64,000 nucleotides of DNA from Shewanella sp. NIFS-20-20 (GCF_019209865.1 NZ_JAHUTT010000011.1:17849-81848); one strand, 5' to 3'. Positions 29,045 to 39,670 are shown, counted from the first letter of the stretch. The notes: generated from the sequence alone by a model not told the origin. Program-made: numbers and translations.

Positions 29045-30224
29045 AATATTCTTTCCCTTTATTTCGATAACAGGAAGCTATACCGAAACTTATTATTTTA
29101 ATAACCAGACCTTCCGTAATAGATACTTATCAATAACAAGCCTAAGATCAACATTAAATTTTGTTACATACAATCGGTGTTAATTGATTTTTTGTTGCGA
29201 CAAGCGCGTAATTTATATCGCCAAATAACCAGATACAACAGCGAAGACAGTCAGCAAGGGAACTTTAGCGATATTTAATTAACACAAATTAATTACAATT
29301 AACATTTTTCGCAAGCCAACCCCAGTTAACCTTATTGATAAATTTGTGACTTAGCTCTCAATGAAATAGAGGGATTACTCATCGCAATTGGCGTTAATTA
29401 GCAAAGTTAAGCTGCTAAATACTTAGGTTGAACATGAAATTCTTTCAAGATAGCCATTTACGACAACCTTCAGAACAGTGAGTATCGGTGTTGAAACAGA
29501 AAACGCCACAGGCACCATCAGGCCTTGTATTTGATGACATCAACATTTAGCAACATTTGGATAACGCTGAATGTTTTACAAAAAACTGCCCAAATTTATC
29601 GACATTTTTGCAGATTAATCATTACTAACTATGTTCTAGCGTTAAATAATAAGATAAAGCACTATCCTCATCGCCACAGCTCGTTTTCATTGACAACTAG
29701 CTGGCCAAAAATCGCCATATGGCCAGATAGTAGCCATGTGACATAAAATATATTTTACCGATTATGGGTGTCCCCTTACATCGGGTTATATATAAGTCAT
29801 CTCAAACGCGATGAACAATTTACCCAATCATGTTAACGCCGCGACTCTAGCTAATATAGGGACATTCCTCAACTATGAGCTCTCATAATTAACTAAGGTA
29901 GTATTAATCATTGCCGGCAAGATAATAAATGACCGTGACTAGTTTATTTAACATCTGAGCAATGGCGTGTTGCGTCCGCTAATCAAACATCATAACTAAA
30001 ATCGAAAAGCCGCCGCAGCAATTAACTGCGTAGTAAGATGATGGGATGAGGGTTCGGTGGCGCAGAAATACGCGCTGGCATTGCACTATGCCCAGAGTGA
30101 TGCGTTAGTGTTTTGACAGGCACAAATAATAGCTGCCATGAGCAAAGAGAGAGGAAGGAGCCGTTACCCCGCAGGCAGTGACGCAACCATTGGCTATGCC
30201 AACGCAGGCTCACTGTTAAGCCAC
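29045..30224. other. 1.2-kb gene-free region
   Basis: No open frame here looks like a real gene: frames are short, lack ribosome sites and have poor composition. The left two thirds are strongly AT-rich and should contain the promoter of the TonB receptor. The right 250 bp is GC-richer. I saw no tRNA, no long repeat, and no transposase remnant. Confidence 0.6.
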
Positions 30225-30252
30225 AAAAAAAGGAGCCAGTAGGCTCCTTTTT
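30225..30252 (-). terminator. Terminator of ndk
   Basis: Stem AAAGGAGCC/GGCTCCTTT with an AGTA loop and a run of seven T on the minus strand, 17 bp beyond the ndk stop. Confidence 0.88.
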
Positions 30253-30268
30253 ACGATATCAATAGCGA

Positions 30269-30700
30269 TTAGCGAGTGCGTGGGCACAACTCATCGTTGC
30301 TAAAGAAATAGGCAATTTCACGCTCAGCAGAAGCTAATGCATCTGAGCCATGAACTGCGTTTTCATCGATGCTGCTAGCAAAATCGCTACGGATAGTACC
30401 ACGAGCAGCATCAGCTGGATTCGTTGCACCCATGATCTCACGATTAGCCAGTACTGCATTTTCGCCTTCTAACGCTTGAACCATGATAGGGCCAGACGTC
30501 ATAAAGGCCACTAACGCGCCAAAGAAAGGACGCTCGCTGTGCTCAGCATAAAAACCTTCAGCCTGCTCTTTGGTCAAATGAACCATTTTAGAGGCTACAA
30601 TTTTCAGACCTGCAGACTCAAAACGGCTATAGATAGCGCCGATGTGGTTATTCGCTACGGCATCAGGCTTAATGATAGAAAAGGTGCGTTCGATCGCCAT
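30269..30700 (-). CDS. ndk: Nucleoside diphosphate kinase
   Basis: Transfers the gamma-phosphate of ATP to other NDPs. 143 residues, standard length. Start [18 protein letters not shown], and the active-site His is in [20 protein letters not shown] (phospho-His motif NxxHGSD). It is a single-gene transcript with terminator; in many gammaproteobacteria it lies near the isc operon, as here. Confidence 0.98.
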   Translation of the reverse strand: MAIERTFSIIKPDAVANNHIGAIYSRFESAGLKIVASKMVHLTKEQAEGFYAEHSERPFFGALVAFMTSGPIMVQALEGENAVLANREIMGATNPADAARGTIRSDFASSIDENAVHGSDALASAEREIAYFFSNDELCPRTR

Positions 30701-30960
30701 TTTTGTGTCTTCCTTTAAGTAGGGGTTATCAATTCCGCGCGGATTATACGAAATTAACGTATTGAATCCTATCTTTATAACAAAAAAATGTGTGATTTAT
30801 TTCACATACACCCCAATAGCCAGCTAGACCTTGCGCACACACTTAAGTATGCACTGATTTATCGTTCACTGATGTAGCCGGAACGGCGCTGGCGCCGATC
30901 CATTTATGCCGCTTTGGCGCTAGCCATCGCGCCGCCATGACTCCTAGCTGAATTTTTGAC
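30701..30960. other. ndk/fdx intergenic region
   Basis: About 260 bp without a gene. It includes the ndk promoter and a GC-rich stretch (about 30880-30950) with short palindromes such as CGGCGCTGGCGCCG. No gene or known RNA is recognisable. Confidence 0.4.
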
Positions 30961-30985
30961 AAAAAAAATCCCCGCATGCGGGGAT
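30961..30985 (-). terminator. Terminator of the isc operon
   Basis: A perfect palindrome ATCCCCGCATGCGGGGAT is followed by eight T on the minus strand, 20 bp beyond the fdx stop. Confidence 0.9.
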
Positions 30986-31004
30986 AATTCAATTCACAGA
31001 AGCA

Positions 31005-31340
31005 TTAGCCTTCACTCACCATATTGATGGTGTATTTAGGGATATCGATTACCATATCGCAATCAACGACCTTAGCTTGGCAAGATAAACGGCTCTCAGG
31101 CTCGAGCCCCCAAGCTTTATCCAACATATCATCTTCTAACTCGTCACTGGGCTCTAATTCATCAAAGCCCTCACGCACAACGACATGGCAGGTTGTGCAT
31201 GCACATGACTTTTCACAGGCATGCTCAATTAAAATGCCATTGCGTAAAGCCACATCAAGAATGGATTCACCGACTTCAGCTTCAACAACCGCACCTTGCG
31301 GACACAATTCTTCATGAGGAAGAAAAACTAACTGTGGCAT
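31005..31340 (-). CDS. fdx: ISC-type [2Fe-2S] ferredoxin
   Basis: 111-residue adrenodoxin-type ferredoxin that supplies electrons for Fe-S cluster assembly. The cluster ligands are visible: Cys in CEKSCACTTC (pattern Cx5Cx2C) and a distant Cys in SRLSCQAKV. It starts MPQLVFLPHEELCPQGAVV and ends with a short acidic tail. It is the last gene of the isc operon, 9 bp after hscA. Confidence 0.97.
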   Translation of the reverse strand: MPQLVFLPHEELCPQGAVVEAEVGESILDVALRNGILIEHACEKSCACTTCHVVVREGFDELEPSDELEDDMLDKAWGLEPESRLSCQAKVVDCDMVIDIPKYTINMVSEG

Positions 31341-31349
31341 AGTTCTTAC

Positions 31350-33209
31350 CTATATATTATCAACAGATTGGCCGGTTAAAGCCGTCTTTATAGAATTATC
31401 CATACGGCGCGCAGCAAACTCTTGGGTTTGCACATCGACCGCCTCAATGGCATCTGTAATCGCCTTGGCATCATCACCACTTGCCGCGCTGGCAAGTGCT
31501 TGCATCGCCGCGGTGATAGCGGCATGCTCACTCGATGATAGTAACTGCCCATCTTTAGCTAACGCTGAGGTTAGAGATTCAATCACCCGTGCCGCTTCCA
31601 CTTTTTGCTCAGTCAACATCCGCAATTCTATGTCAGATTTGGCATGATTCAATGAATCTTTGAGCATCGTGCTGATTTCATTTTCACTTAATCCAAAGGA
31701 GGGTTTAACCTGAATACTGGATTGAACACCCGACGATTTTTCCATGGCGGTAACACTGAGCAAACCATCGGCATCCACCTGAAAGGTCACGCGAATATGT
31801 GCCGCACCGGCCGCCAGTGGCGGAATGCCGTTCAAGGTGAAACGGGCCAATGAACGACAATCTTGGACTAACTCGCGTTCACCTTGCACGACATGGAATG
31901 CCATCGCGGTTTGACCGTCTTTAAAGGTCGTAAATTCTTGGGCACGTGATACTGGGATAGTGGTGTTACGCGTAATCACCTTCTCCACTAAGCCGCCCAT
32001 GGTTTCAATCCCCAAGGACAAAGGCAACACATCGAGCAACAATAGTTCAGATTCAGGTTTATTGCCCACCAAAATATCGGCCTGAATGCCGGCTCCAATG
32101 GCCACGACCCGATCGGGATCTATGCAAGTCAGCGCTGGCTTTCCAAAAAAGTCCGCCACGCGCTCACGCACTAAAGGCACCCGAGTTGAACCGCCGACCA
32201 TAATAGTCTCAAGCACGTCATCCGCACTGATATCAGCATCACGCAAAGCCCGACGACACGCAGCAATGGTTTTTTTAACTAACGGCTCAATCAAGCGATT
32301 TAATAGCTCGCGGGAAACCTCACATTGATAATGACCACTGTCGCTATCAAGCGTTGCCTCAACCACTGCTGATCCGCTCAAGGCTTCTTTAATACGGCGC
32401 GCCTCAATCAACAATTGGCGATTTACTTGGTGATTGTCAGTGGTTAACTGCCATTGTTCAACCAGATACTGCACCAGTAAATGGTCGAAATCGTCACCAC
32501 CGAGCGCAGAGTCGCCACCGGTGGCCATAACTTCAAACACACCTTTATGCAGACGTAAAATTGAAATATCAAAGGTCCCGCCGCCTAAATCATAGACGGC
32601 AATGACCCCTTCCTGACCCGAATCAAGACCATAAGCAATGGCTGCTGCGGTGGGTTCATTAAGTAGCCTTAACACTTTAAGGCCTAATAAATTTGCAGCA
32701 TCCTTGGTGCCTTGACGCTGGGCATCATCGAAATAGGCGGGGACGGTAATCACCACACCTTCCAGCTTACCGCCAAGGGTTTCTTCTGCTCTAGCAACCA
32801 AAGGTTTAAGAATTTCGGCAGACACTTGAATAGGGTTTACTGCCCCTTGAATAGTGTTAAATAATGGCAAGCCATTGTCGCTGGCGCTGAATTGATAAGC
32901 ATGGTGGCTGTCGTTACTGAGCACATCCGCCAGACTGCGCCCCATAAAGCGTTTAACCGAGACAATGGTATTTTGCGGATCTTGCGCTGAAGCATTGGCG
33001 GCACGATAACCCGTTTCAACGTAATGCTCGCAGTAACGCACAATGGACGGTAAGGCATGACGGCCTTGGCTATCAGCGAGGGTATCTGCTTGGCCACTTC
33101 GAACAGCGGCAACGAGGGAATTAGTGGTACCTAAGTCGATACCGGCGGCGAGTCGATGTTGATGCGGCGCGGCGCTCTGACCAGGCTCGGCAATTTGCAG
33201 TAAGGCCAT
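31350..33209 (-). CDS. hscA: Fe-S assembly chaperone HscA (Hsp70 family)
   Basis: 619-residue specialised Hsp70 that binds the LPPVK motif of IscU. The ATPase domain shows [44 protein letters not shown] and [14 protein letters not shown]. The substrate domain ([12 protein letters not shown]) and a helical lid follow. Length agrees with E. coli HscA (616). It lies between hscB and fdx. Confidence 0.98.
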   Translation of the reverse strand: MALLQIAEPGQSAAPHQHRLAAGIDLGTTNSLVAAVRSGQADTLADSQGRHALPSIVRYCEHYVETGYRAANASAQDPQNTIVSVKRFMGRSLADVLSNDSHHAYQFSASDNGLPLFNTIQGAVNPIQVSAEILKPLVARAEETLGGKLEGVVITVPAYFDDAQRQGTKDAANLLGLKVLRLLNEPTAAAIAYGLDSGQEGVIAVYDLGGGTFDISILRLHKGVFEVMATGGDSALGGDDFDHLLVQYLVEQWQLTTDNHQVNRQLLIEARRIKEALSGSAVVEATLDSDSGHYQCEVSRELLNRLIEPLVKKTIAACRRALRDADISADDVLETIMVGGSTRVPLVRERVADFFGKPALTCIDPDRVVAIGAGIQADILVGNKPESELLLLDVLPLSLGIETMGGLVEKVITRNTTIPVSRAQEFTTFKDGQTAMAFHVVQGERELVQDCRSLARFTLNGIPPLAAGAAHIRVTFQVDADGLLSVTAMEKSSGVQSSIQVKPSFGLSENEISTMLKDSLNHAKSDIELRMLTEQKVEAARVIESLTSALAKDGQLLSSSEHAAITAAMQALASAASGDDAKAITDAIEAVDVQTQEFAARRMDNSIKTALTGQSVDNI

Positions 33210-33229
33210 AGTGATAACTCTTATAATAA

Positions 33230-33250
33230 AGGCTCAACAAGGTTGAGCCT
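33230..33250 (-). other. Hairpin between hscB and hscA
   Basis: A perfect 9-bp stem (AGGCTCAAC/GTTGAGCCT) with a 3-nt loop in the 64-bp gap, followed on the minus strand by TTTATTATAA. It resembles a weak terminator or processing site within the operon. Confidence 0.55.
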
Positions 33251-33273
33251 CAATGGCAACTCTTTATACAGGA

Positions 33274-33798
33274 TTAATCGAACAAAGCATCTTCTGCTCG
33301 ACTGAGTTCATCCTGCAACTTATTCATGAATTTAAGCTTACGTACCAAGTCCACTGCAATGGTTAAGTCTTGCGGCTGTGAACTGGCCAACTTAATGGCA
33401 AGTTGGCCAATAATCTCACCTTGATAACGCGTAAATTCATCGGCTAATTCAGCAATATTATCTTCAGGCACCTGAGCGGAAGGTATCTCCGCTAAGGCTT
33501 CGCGCCACGTCATTTGCTGCATTAAGAACGCCATGTCTTTGACTGTAGTCGTTTCGTGCTGAATATCTTGGCCCTTGAGCAACAACATATGTTCAGCACG
33601 ACTCACCGGGTGTCGCAATGTTTGATAAGCGTCATTGACTTGCGCCGTCCGTTGCAATGCTATCCGTTTATCCTGCTCACTACCGGCTGAAAAAGTATCT
33701 GGGTGCACGGTTCGCTGTAGCTCACGATAACGCTCGCTGAGTGACTGTTTATCTATCGCGAAATTAACGGGTAGCGCAAATAACTCAAAATAATTCAT
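33274..33798 (-). CDS. hscB: Fe-S co-chaperone HscB (J-domain protein)
   Basis: 174 residues. The N-terminal J domain has the HPD motif in QRTVHPDTFSAGSEQ, and the C-terminal helical part binds IscU. HscB delivers IscU to HscA and stimulates its ATPase. Its start is 9 bp after the iscA stop. Confidence 0.97.
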   Translation of the reverse strand: MNYFELFALPVNFAIDKQSLSERYRELQRTVHPDTFSAGSEQDKRIALQRTAQVNDAYQTLRHPVSRAEHMLLLKGQDIQHETTTVKDMAFLMQQMTWREALAEIPSAQVPEDNIAELADEFTRYQGEIIGQLAIKLASSQPQDLTIAVDLVRKLKFMNKLQDELSRAEDALFD

Positions 33799-33807
33799 AA
33801 GACACGC

Positions 33808-34131
33808 TTATACCGTAAAGCTTTCACCACAACCACATTCGCCTTTGGCGTTGGGATTGTTAAATTTAAAGCCCTCGTTGAGGCCTTCTTTAACGAAATC
33901 AAGCTCGATGCCTTGTAAATATATTTCACTTTTAGCATCAATAATGATGTTCACGCCGTCGACATTATGCACTTGATCATCATCATTAAGTTCATCAACA
34001 AACTCAATGACATATGCCATGCCGCTACAGCCTGAGGTTCGTAACCCCAAGCGTAAGCCAATGCCCTTACCACGGTTTTCGAGGAATGCTTTCACCCGAG
34101 ATACCGCGGAGGGTGTCATCGAAATCGCCAT
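33808..34131 (-). CDS. iscA: Iron-sulfur assembly protein IscA
   Basis: 107 residues of the A-type carrier family. The three Cys are present: [16 protein letters not shown] and the C-terminal GECGCGESF. It is separated from iscU by 2 bp. Confidence 0.97.
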   Translation of the reverse strand: MAISMTPSAVSRVKAFLENRGKGIGLRLGLRTSGCSGMAYVIEFVDELNDDDQVHNVDGVNIIIDAKSEIYLQGIELDFVKEGLNEGFKFNNPNAKGECGCGESFTV

Positions 34132-34133
34132 GA

Positions 34134-34520
34134 TTACTCCGCTGCGTGCTTAGACTTGTATTCATCCAATGCTGCTTTAATGGCATCTTCTGCCAAAATC
34201 GAGCAATGAATTTTTACCGGTGGTAACGCTAATTCTTCAGCGATATCGGTGTTTTTAATTTCTGAGGCTTCGGCAATGGTTTTGCCCTTAACCCACTCAG
34301 TCACTAATGAACTTGATGCGATGGCACTGCCACAACCGTAAGTTTTGAATTTGGCATCTTGGATCACGCCATTATTGTCAATTTTCAGTTGCAACTTCAT
34401 TACGTCACCGCAAGCAGGCGCACCTACCATACCAGTCACGACGGATGGGTCATCCTTATCAAAGGCGCCCACGTTACGAGGGTTTTCATAATGGTCTATT
34501 ACTTTTTCGCTGTAAGCCAT
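34134..34520 (-). CDS. iscU: Fe-S cluster scaffold IscU
   Basis: 128 residues. Cluster-ligand Cys are in [26 protein letters not shown] and [10 protein letters not shown]. The HscA recognition motif LPPVK precedes the third Cys. It starts [18 protein letters not shown], as in E. coli. Confidence 0.98.
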   Translation of the reverse strand: MAYSEKVIDHYENPRNVGAFDKDDPSVVTGMVGAPACGDVMKLQLKIDNNGVIQDAKFKTYGCGSAIASSSLVTEWVKGKTIAEASEIKNTDIAEELALPPVKIHCSILAEDAIKAALDEYKSKHAAE

Positions 34521-34566
34521 GGTTCTGCTCCAATTCTGTAGTATTGCTAAATCTTAGGGCGTCTGA

Positions 34567-35781
34567 TTAATGATGAGCCCATTGCACCTTGCTTAAATCG
34601 ATACCGTCTTTAAACATTTCCCACAAAGGTGACATTTCACGCAATTTGCCTATCGAGGCACGAATGGTGTCGATGGCATAATCAATTTCTTCTTCAGTGG
34701 TAAAACGACCAATGGAGAATCGAATAGAGCTGTGAGCCATTTCATCACTCAAGCCTAAGGCTCGCAAAACATAGCTAGGCTCTAAACTGGCTGAGGTACA
34801 GGCAGAACCAGAGGATACGGCCAAGTCTTTCAACGCCATCATCAAGGATTCACCTTCAACAAAGTTGAAGCTGACATTGAAAATACCTGGATATCTGTGC
34901 TGCATATCGCCATTGATGTAGGTTTCTTCGATATCTTTGATGCCATCCCACAGGCGGTCACGCAGAGCTAAAATACGTTGTCCATCACTTAACATATCTT
35001 GTTTAGCGACGGCAGCAGCCTCACCTAAACCGACAATTTGATGGGTTGCTAAAGTGCCACTACGCATTCCGCGCTCATGACCACCACCGTGCATTTGTGC
35101 TTCTAAACGAATGCGTGGTTTACGGCTCACATACAAGGCACCGATCCCTTTAGGACCATACATTTTGTGACCGGAAATCGACATCAAGTCGACCTTGGCG
35201 GTTTGCAAGTCAATCGGTAATTTACCCGCACTTTGCGCTGCATCGACGTGATAAATGACTTTCTTGGCACGGCATAATTCACCAATTGCTTCAATGTCAT
35301 GCACCACACCGATTTCATTATTGACATGCATTAAGGTCAACAAAATGGTGTCGTCGCGCATCGCTTCTTCTAAGCGCGCCAATGAAATAATCCCATGACT
35401 ATCTGGCTCAAGGTAGGTTACTTCATAGCCTTCACGCTCAAGCTGACGGCAAGTATCTAACGTGGCCTTATGCTCAGTCTTGCTGGTAATGATGTGCTTA
35501 CCCTTTTTATGATAAAAATGGGCAACCCCTTTAATGGCTAAATTGCTTGATTCAGTCGCACCGGAGGTAAATACAATTTCGCGATGATCGGCATTGATAA
35601 GATCAGCTATCTGGTTGCGGGCGTTATCAACCGCCTCTTCTGCTTGCCAACCGTAACGGTGAGAACGTGACGCAGGATTACCAAACACGCCATCCATGGT
35701 CATATGCTGAATCATTTTTTCAGCCACACGCGGATCAACAGGGGTGGTAGCGGCATAATCGAGATATATAGGAAGCTTCAT
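34567..35781 (-). CDS. iscS: Cysteine desulfurase IscS
   Basis: 404-residue PLP enzyme, same length as E. coli IscS, that takes sulfur from cysteine for Fe-S clusters and tRNA thiolation. Motifs: [32 protein letters not shown] Lys in [16 protein letters not shown], and the mobile catalytic Cys in [20 protein letters not shown]. The ATG follows GGAG by 7 bp. Confidence 0.98.
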   Translation of the reverse strand: MKLPIYLDYAATTPVDPRVAEKMIQHMTMDGVFGNPASRSHRYGWQAEEAVDNARNQIADLINADHREIVFTSGATESSNLAIKGVAHFYHKKGKHIITSKTEHKATLDTCRQLEREGYEVTYLEPDSHGIISLARLEEAMRDDTILLTLMHVNNEIGVVHDIEAIGELCRAKKVIYHVDAAQSAGKLPIDLQTAKVDLMSISGHKMYGPKGIGALYVSRKPRIRLEAQMHGGGHERGMRSGTLATHQIVGLGEAAAVAKQDMLSDGQRILALRDRLWDGIKDIEETYINGDMQHRYPGIFNVSFNFVEGESLMMALKDLAVSSGSACTSASLEPSYVLRALGLSDEMAHSSIRFSIGRFTTEEEIDYAIDTIRASIGKLREMSPLWEMFKDGIDLSKVQWAHH

Positions 35782-35798
35782 TTCACACTCCGTACTTT

Positions 35799-35821
35799 AC
35801 AATCGGCATCATTGCGATTGT
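35799..35821 (-). other. Hairpin between iscR and iscS
   Basis: A 7-bp stem (ACAATCG/CGATTGT) with a 9-nt loop; GTAC on either side can extend it. It lies just upstream of the iscS ribosome site, where E. coli has structured RNA that stabilises the iscR part of the transcript. Confidence 0.5.
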
Positions 35822-35860
35822 CTACTACGTACAAAAAAAATGTTGATTAGGTTGCGATTA

Positions 35861-36322
35861 TCATGCACTGGCACGATGTTTCAAGTGTCGTTCGTCTTGC
35901 TTGACTGAGATCACCTGTACGTCGCGTTTCTGCATTAGTCCAGCAAGGCTGATACCATCAAGGAAATCTGATATCTGTTTGCTCAAGTCACCCCATAACG
36001 AGTGAGTTAGGCAGCGGTTGCCACCTTGGCAGTTACCCTTACCTTGACATCGCGTTGCATCTACGGATTCATCGACCGCACCTACCACCATAGCAACAGT
36101 AATCGCATCAGCATCTTGGCCTAAGCGATACCCTCCACCTGGTCCACGGACACTGGCCACTAAACCTTGTTTACGTAATTTGGCAAACAATTGTTCAAGG
36201 TATGATAAAGAGATACCTTGACGTTCAGAAATATCGGCTAATGGTACCGGACCATTGGCTGAGTGAATGGCAACATCCAGCATGGCAGTGACGGCATAAC
36301 GTCCTTTCGAGGTTAATTTCAT
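35861..36322 (-). CDS. iscR: Fe-S cluster-sensing regulator IscR
   Basis: 153-residue Rrf2-family winged-helix regulator. The start is the ATG at 36322 ([18 protein letters not shown]); six earlier codons are not conserved. The helix-turn-helix region contains [20 protein letters not shown]. The [2Fe-2S] ligands are the three Cys in [13 protein letters not shown], followed by the conserved ligand His in LTHSLW. It represses its own operon when loaded with cluster; two matching operators lie upstream. Confidence 0.98.
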   Translation of the reverse strand: MKLTSKGRYAVTAMLDVAIHSANGPVPLADISERQGISLSYLEQLFAKLRKQGLVASVRGPGGGYRLGQDADAITVAMVVGAVDESVDATRCQGKGNCQGGNRCLTHSLWGDLSKQISDFLDGISLAGLMQKRDVQVISVKQDERHLKHRASA

Positions 36323-36363
36323 AACAACTACTGCTCCCAACGGTTATTGGTGAGCATTTCAAC

Positions 36364-36388
36364 ATAACCTAGCATTTTAGTCAAGTAT
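36364..36388 (-). promoter_or_regulatory. IscR type-1 operator, proximal
   Basis: This 25-bp site matches the type-1 IscR consensus at about 21 positions (minus strand: ATACTTGACT, then AGGTTAT at the other end). It lies 42-66 bp before the iscR start and covers the candidate -10 TAAAAT (36379-36374). Confidence 0.8.
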
Positions 36389-36413
36389 TTACCTGAGTAA
36401 AATACTAGGACAT
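36389..36413 (-). promoter_or_regulatory. IscR type-1 operator, distal, over the isc promoter
   Basis: Directly abuts the proximal site and matches the consensus at about 18 of 25 positions. It covers the candidate -35 TTTACT (36401-36396), which is 16 bp from the -10 TAAAAT. Two adjoining IscR sites over a promoter is also the E. coli iscR arrangement. Confidence 0.7.
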
Positions 36414-36506
36414 TATGTCAGCTAATACCCCGTAATTTAGCTGGGGTATTTAACCCTTTTCTGGTCAAAGTTTCAATCTTGTCAGACTATTTAATCGTGT
36501 CTGTGC

Positions 36507-37328
36507 TCAGATTATGGGATCAAACTCATCTAAGGATTTTTGCCGCTTCTGTGCGGCCGCAATTTCGGCTTCATTAAACTCACCAACATCCAGTTGGGGT
36601 AAGCGTTCAGTACAGACATCGCCGCCTAGAGTTTCAACCACTTTGCACAAGTCCTGAACCTTAGAATCCATCAAGTGCATATGATCGAGCATCTGGCCGA
36701 TGGCATTGGCGACAGGATCAGGATTATCCGGAGATACCGCATAGGCATCAAAACCGTACTTTTTGGCCATGGCGCTGCGGCGCTCGGACTGTTCAGTTTG
36801 TTGGGTGGTCGCCTTAGCCACCATGCGTCCAGGGATCCCCACGACCGTGGTGTCGACTTCAACATCTTTGACCACCACCGAGTTTGAGCCTACCCGCGCA
36901 CCATCGTGCATGGTTATTGGCCCTAAAATCTTTGCGCCGGCGCCAACAACGACATTGTTTTTCAAGGTCGGGTGACGCTTACCGGCTTGCCAACTCGTCC
37001 CGCCTAAGGTCACCCCATGGTACAAGGTGCAATCATCACCAATTTCGGCGGTTTCTCCGATAACCACCCCCATGCCATGATCGATAAAAAAGCGTCGACC
37101 TATGGTGGCGCCGGGATGAATTTCTACCCCAGTCAAAAACCGCGAAAAGGTTGAGAGTAAACGCGCACTCAGACGCCAATTGGCCCGCCATAAGCGATGA
37201 CTGACCCTATGTATCCAAATGGCATGCATCCCTGGATAATTGAATAAGATCTCCACAGTGCTGCGCGCAGCAGGATCCCTATCATAAATAGACGCAATAT
37301 CTTCTTGCAATCTTGTCTTGATCCCCAT
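36507..37328 (-). CDS. cysE: Serine O-acetyltransferase
   Basis: 273 residues. Makes O-acetylserine, the carbon precursor of cysteine. The N-terminal helical domain is followed by left-handed beta-helix hexapeptide repeats ([24 protein letters not shown] is the core region), with catalytic His/Asp in DHGMG and YHGVTLGG. The C-terminus ends in DEFDPII, and the terminal Ile is the residue that binds cysteine synthase in characterised CysE. It lies 10 bp after trmJ and upstream of iscR. Confidence 0.96.
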   Translation of the reverse strand: MGIKTRLQEDIASIYDRDPAARSTVEILFNYPGMHAIWIHRVSHRLWRANWRLSARLLSTFSRFLTGVEIHPGATIGRRFFIDHGMGVVIGETAEIGDDCTLYHGVTLGGTSWQAGKRHPTLKNNVVVGAGAKILGPITMHDGARVGSNSVVVKDVEVDTTVVGIPGRMVAKATTQQTEQSERRSAMAKKYGFDAYAVSPDNPDPVANAIGQMLDHMHLMDSKVQDLCKVVETLGGDVCTERLPQLDVGEFNEAEIAAAQKRQKSLDEFDPII

Positions 37329-37338
37329 GGATACTTCC

Positions 37339-38073
37339 TTACTTTTGCTTATCAGAGACCTTTTTATCTATCGAGGTCAAAATGCCACGTAAAATATTCA
37401 TCTCATGGGCTTCAATACGTGCCCGAGTGAATAAACGACGTAATTTAGTCATGACTTGACCAGGATGATTTTTAACGATGAATCCAGTACGCAACAAGGT
37501 TTGTTCTAAGTGTACAAAGAAGCGCTCTTGATCATCGGCTAATGGGTATTCAGTCGCCGCCTCTGGCGGAGCCTCAGCCGCTAGCTGAGCTAAATGTGAT
37601 ACCCGCGTTTCATAACAAATCAGCTGCACCGCTTGGGCAAGGTTTAACGAACTGTATTCTGGATTCGCGGGAATACAGACATGGTAATTGCACTGCTGTA
37701 ATTCTTCATTACTTAGGCCGTGATTCTCACGTCCAAAAACAATGGCGACAGGTCCTTGAATCGCTTGGGACGCTAATTTTTCACCGGCTTGTCTGGGATC
37801 CAACATCGGCCAGTCTAAGGTCCGACTGCGAGCAGAGGTCGCAATCACCAGTGAACAATCTTTAATGGCATCGGCTAACGAATCTACGGTGACCAAGTGT
37901 TTGAGGATATCTGAAGCACCTGCCGCTAATGCCACAGATTGACCATCAGGTTCGACCCGAGGCTCAGCCAAATAAAGGTTAGATAACCCCATGGTTTTCA
38001 TGGCGCGAGCCACCGAACCTATATTTCCTGGGTGGGATGTCCCCACTAATACAACACGGATATTACTGAGCAT
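37339..38073 (-). CDS. trmJ: tRNA (Cm32/Um32) 2'-O-methyltransferase TrmJ
   Basis: 244 residues, SPOUT fold. The N-terminus [22 protein letters not shown] and motif [17 protein letters not shown] are characteristic, and the knot region reads [18 protein letters not shown]. It methylates the ribose of position 32 in tRNAs using SAM. It heads a run of minus-strand genes toward cysE and iscR, an order also found in other gammaproteobacteria. Confidence 0.96.
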   Translation of the reverse strand: MLSNIRVVLVGTSHPGNIGSVARAMKTMGLSNLYLAEPRVEPDGQSVALAAGASDILKHLVTVDSLADAIKDCSLVIATSARSRTLDWPMLDPRQAGEKLASQAIQGPVAIVFGRENHGLSNEELQQCNYHVCIPANPEYSSLNLAQAVQLICYETRVSHLAQLAAEAPPEAATEYPLADDQERFFVHLEQTLLRTGFIVKNHPGQVMTKLRRLFTRARIEAHEMNILRGILTSIDKKVSDKQK

Positions 38074-38159
38074 AAGATAGAATAATTTTCACAGACAATG
38101 AGTTATAAGAGTAAAAGTTTATCACAGCCGAGTTTGTTTATTTAGTGCAAAATCAGCAT

Positions 38160-38187
38160 TTGATATAACTGAATATTTGGGTATAAT
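38160..38187 (+). promoter_or_regulatory. Sigma-70 promoter of suhB
   Basis: TTGATA at 38160-38165, 16-bp spacer, then a perfect TATAAT at 38182-38187, giving a start near 38194 and a leader of about 36 nt before the suhB ATG. Confidence 0.75.
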
Positions 38188-38229
38188 CTCGCGGTTATTT
38201 TTTCGTTCTTTTACATCCAGGGGAATGCA

Positions 38230-39033
38230 ATGCATCCGATGCTGACCATCGCCGTCCGCGCTGCCCGCGCCGCCGGCCAAACCGTTATGCGTGCTTATCA
38301 CGACTCAGACAAAATTGAAGTCAGTGCCAAAGGTATGAATGACTTCGTTACTAATGTCGATAAAGAAGCCGAATCAGCGATCGTGTACCAAATTCGTAAA
38401 TCTTACCCTGATCACACTATCGTGGGTGAAGAAAACGGTGAAAATCGCGGTACCAATAATGATTATATCTGGATTGTAGACCCACTGGATGGTACCAATA
38501 ACTTTGTTAAAGGTATTCCTCATTTCGCTGTGTCTATCGCGTTACAAATCAAAGGCAAGACTGAAGTCGCTGTGGTTTATGATCCAGTACGTGACGAGCT
38601 GTTTTCTGCCGTTCGTGGTCAAGGTGCTAAGTTCAATGACCGCCGTATTCGTGTGGGTCAATCAAACGACTTAAGCAGTGCCATCATTGCCACCGGTTTT
38701 CCATTTAAAGCCCGTCAACACACTGAAAGCTATTTCGCTATGTTAGGTGAAGTCTTCAATCAATGTGCTGATATTCGTCGCGCCGGTTCAGCCGCATTAG
38801 ATTTAGCTTACGTGGCTGCTGGCCGCGTTGAAGGTTACTTCGAGTTAGGCTTAAAGCCATGGGATATCGCTGCCGGTGACTTAATTTGCCGCGAAGCGGG
38901 TGCCACAGTCACCGATTTCACTGGTGGTCATAACTACCTGACCTCAGGCAACATCGTGGCTGGTTCACCGAAAGTGACCAGCAACTTAGTGAAGACCTTC
39001 CGTCCTCATTTAAACGAAGCGCTTAAGCGCTAA
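38230..39033 (+). CDS. suhB: Inositol-1-monophosphatase SuhB
   Basis: 267 residues, the size of E. coli SuhB, which also takes part in rRNA antitermination. Metal and substrate motifs: GEENGENRG, WIVDPLDGTNNFVKGIPHF, and KPWDIAAGDLICREAGATV. It starts MHPMLTIAVRAARAAGQ, with AGGGGAATGCA upstream. It is divergent from trmJ and ends at its own terminator. Confidence 0.97.
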   Translation: MHPMLTIAVRAARAAGQTVMRAYHDSDKIEVSAKGMNDFVTNVDKEAESAIVYQIRKSYPDHTIVGEENGENRGTNNDYIWIVDPLDGTNNFVKGIPHFAVSIALQIKGKTEVAVVYDPVRDELFSAVRGQGAKFNDRRIRVGQSNDLSSAIIATGFPFKARQHTESYFAMLGEVFNQCADIRRAGSAALDLAYVAAGRVEGYFELGLKPWDIAAGDLICREAGATVTDFTGGHNYLTSGNIVAGSPKVTSNLVKTFRPHLNEALKR

Positions 39034-39053
39034 GTGATGAACTAATCGCTGTT

Positions 39054-39077
39054 AAAACCGCCGCTAGGCGGTTTTTT
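39054..39077 (+). terminator. Terminator of suhB
   Basis: Stem AAAACCGCC/GGCGGTTTT with a GCTA loop and six T, 21 bp after the stop. Confidence 0.88.
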
Positions 39078-39181
39078 ATTGCCAAAAATTAAGAATAACG
39101 ATCTAGATCACACCCTTGATGTCACAATTTTTAAGGATACTGATACCATGGATAGCCTATCTATTTTTTGAGAGTGATGAC

Positions 39182-39586
39182 ATGGGACGCGTACGTAGGA
39201 CTGGGATTAAAAGTATCAAGGTTGTAGAACATCTGGTGCTTGCCATCATCGCCATTGCTACCATAGTGGCGATTGGTCAAGAAATTGTCCATATCTTTAA
39301 GGTGGGTATGGTGGCCTTAGCGGATCTCTTGCTACTGTTTATTTACCTTGAAGTCTTAGCCATGGTGTCTAACTATATCGAATCCGGTAAATTACCGGTT
39401 CGTATGCCGGTATATATTGCCATTGTCGCCTTAGCTCGCTATCTGATCCTCGATATGAAGAGCATGGATGATTGGCGCATTGCCGCCATTTCATTATCCA
39501 CCATAGTGCTTGCCGGCACGGTGATCGTGATCCGTTGGGGTCAATTAAAACTGCCCTATCCTAAAACGCCTGACAGCGACGATTAA
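39182..39586 (+). CDS. PsiE-family inner-membrane protein
   Basis: 134 residues from the ATG at 39182; the frame runs back to a TTG at 39116, but those residues are not typical. Four hydrophobic segments are seen (LVLAIIAIATIVAIG, ALADLLLLFIYLEVLAMV, YIAIVALARYLILD, AISLSTIVLAGTVIVI). It matches the PsiE (phosphate-starvation-inducible) fold, with the conserved ESGKLPVRMPVYIAI segment. Function is unknown. A terminator follows. Confidence 0.85.
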   Translation: MGRVRRTGIKSIKVVEHLVLAIIAIATIVAIGQEIVHIFKVGMVALADLLLLFIYLEVLAMVSNYIESGKLPVRMPVYIAIVALARYLILDMKSMDDWRIAAISLSTIVLAGTVIVIRWGQLKLPYPKTPDSDD

Positions 39587-39612
39587 AAAAAACGGCCTCA
39601 GGCCGTTTTTTT
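39585..39612 (+). terminator. Terminator of the psiE-like gene
   Basis: Stem AACGGCC/GGCCGTT with a TCA loop, extended by A and T runs on both sides. Confidence 0.88.
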
Positions 39613-39670
39613 ATTTGCATCAGCGCTTCACAACTCATATCTTTGAATTTTTCACAAAAGGATTTTGACA

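Noticed and set aside
29525..29746. 73-codon plus-strand frame in the gene-free stretch
   Set aside because: No ribosome site and no protein-like pattern.
30000..30060. Shared short repeat with about 40400-40440 (both contain AACTGCG then AAGATGA)
   Set aside because: The match is short and broken, so chance similarity is likely.
30022..30213. 63-codon minus-strand frame before the ndk terminator
   Set aside because: Composition rich in Trp/His/Arg/Pro with no domain and no ribosome site.
39100..39109. GATCTAGATC as an FNR or CRP site before the psiE-like gene
   Set aside because: Only about seven of ten conserved FNR positions match, and CRP half-sites are missing.
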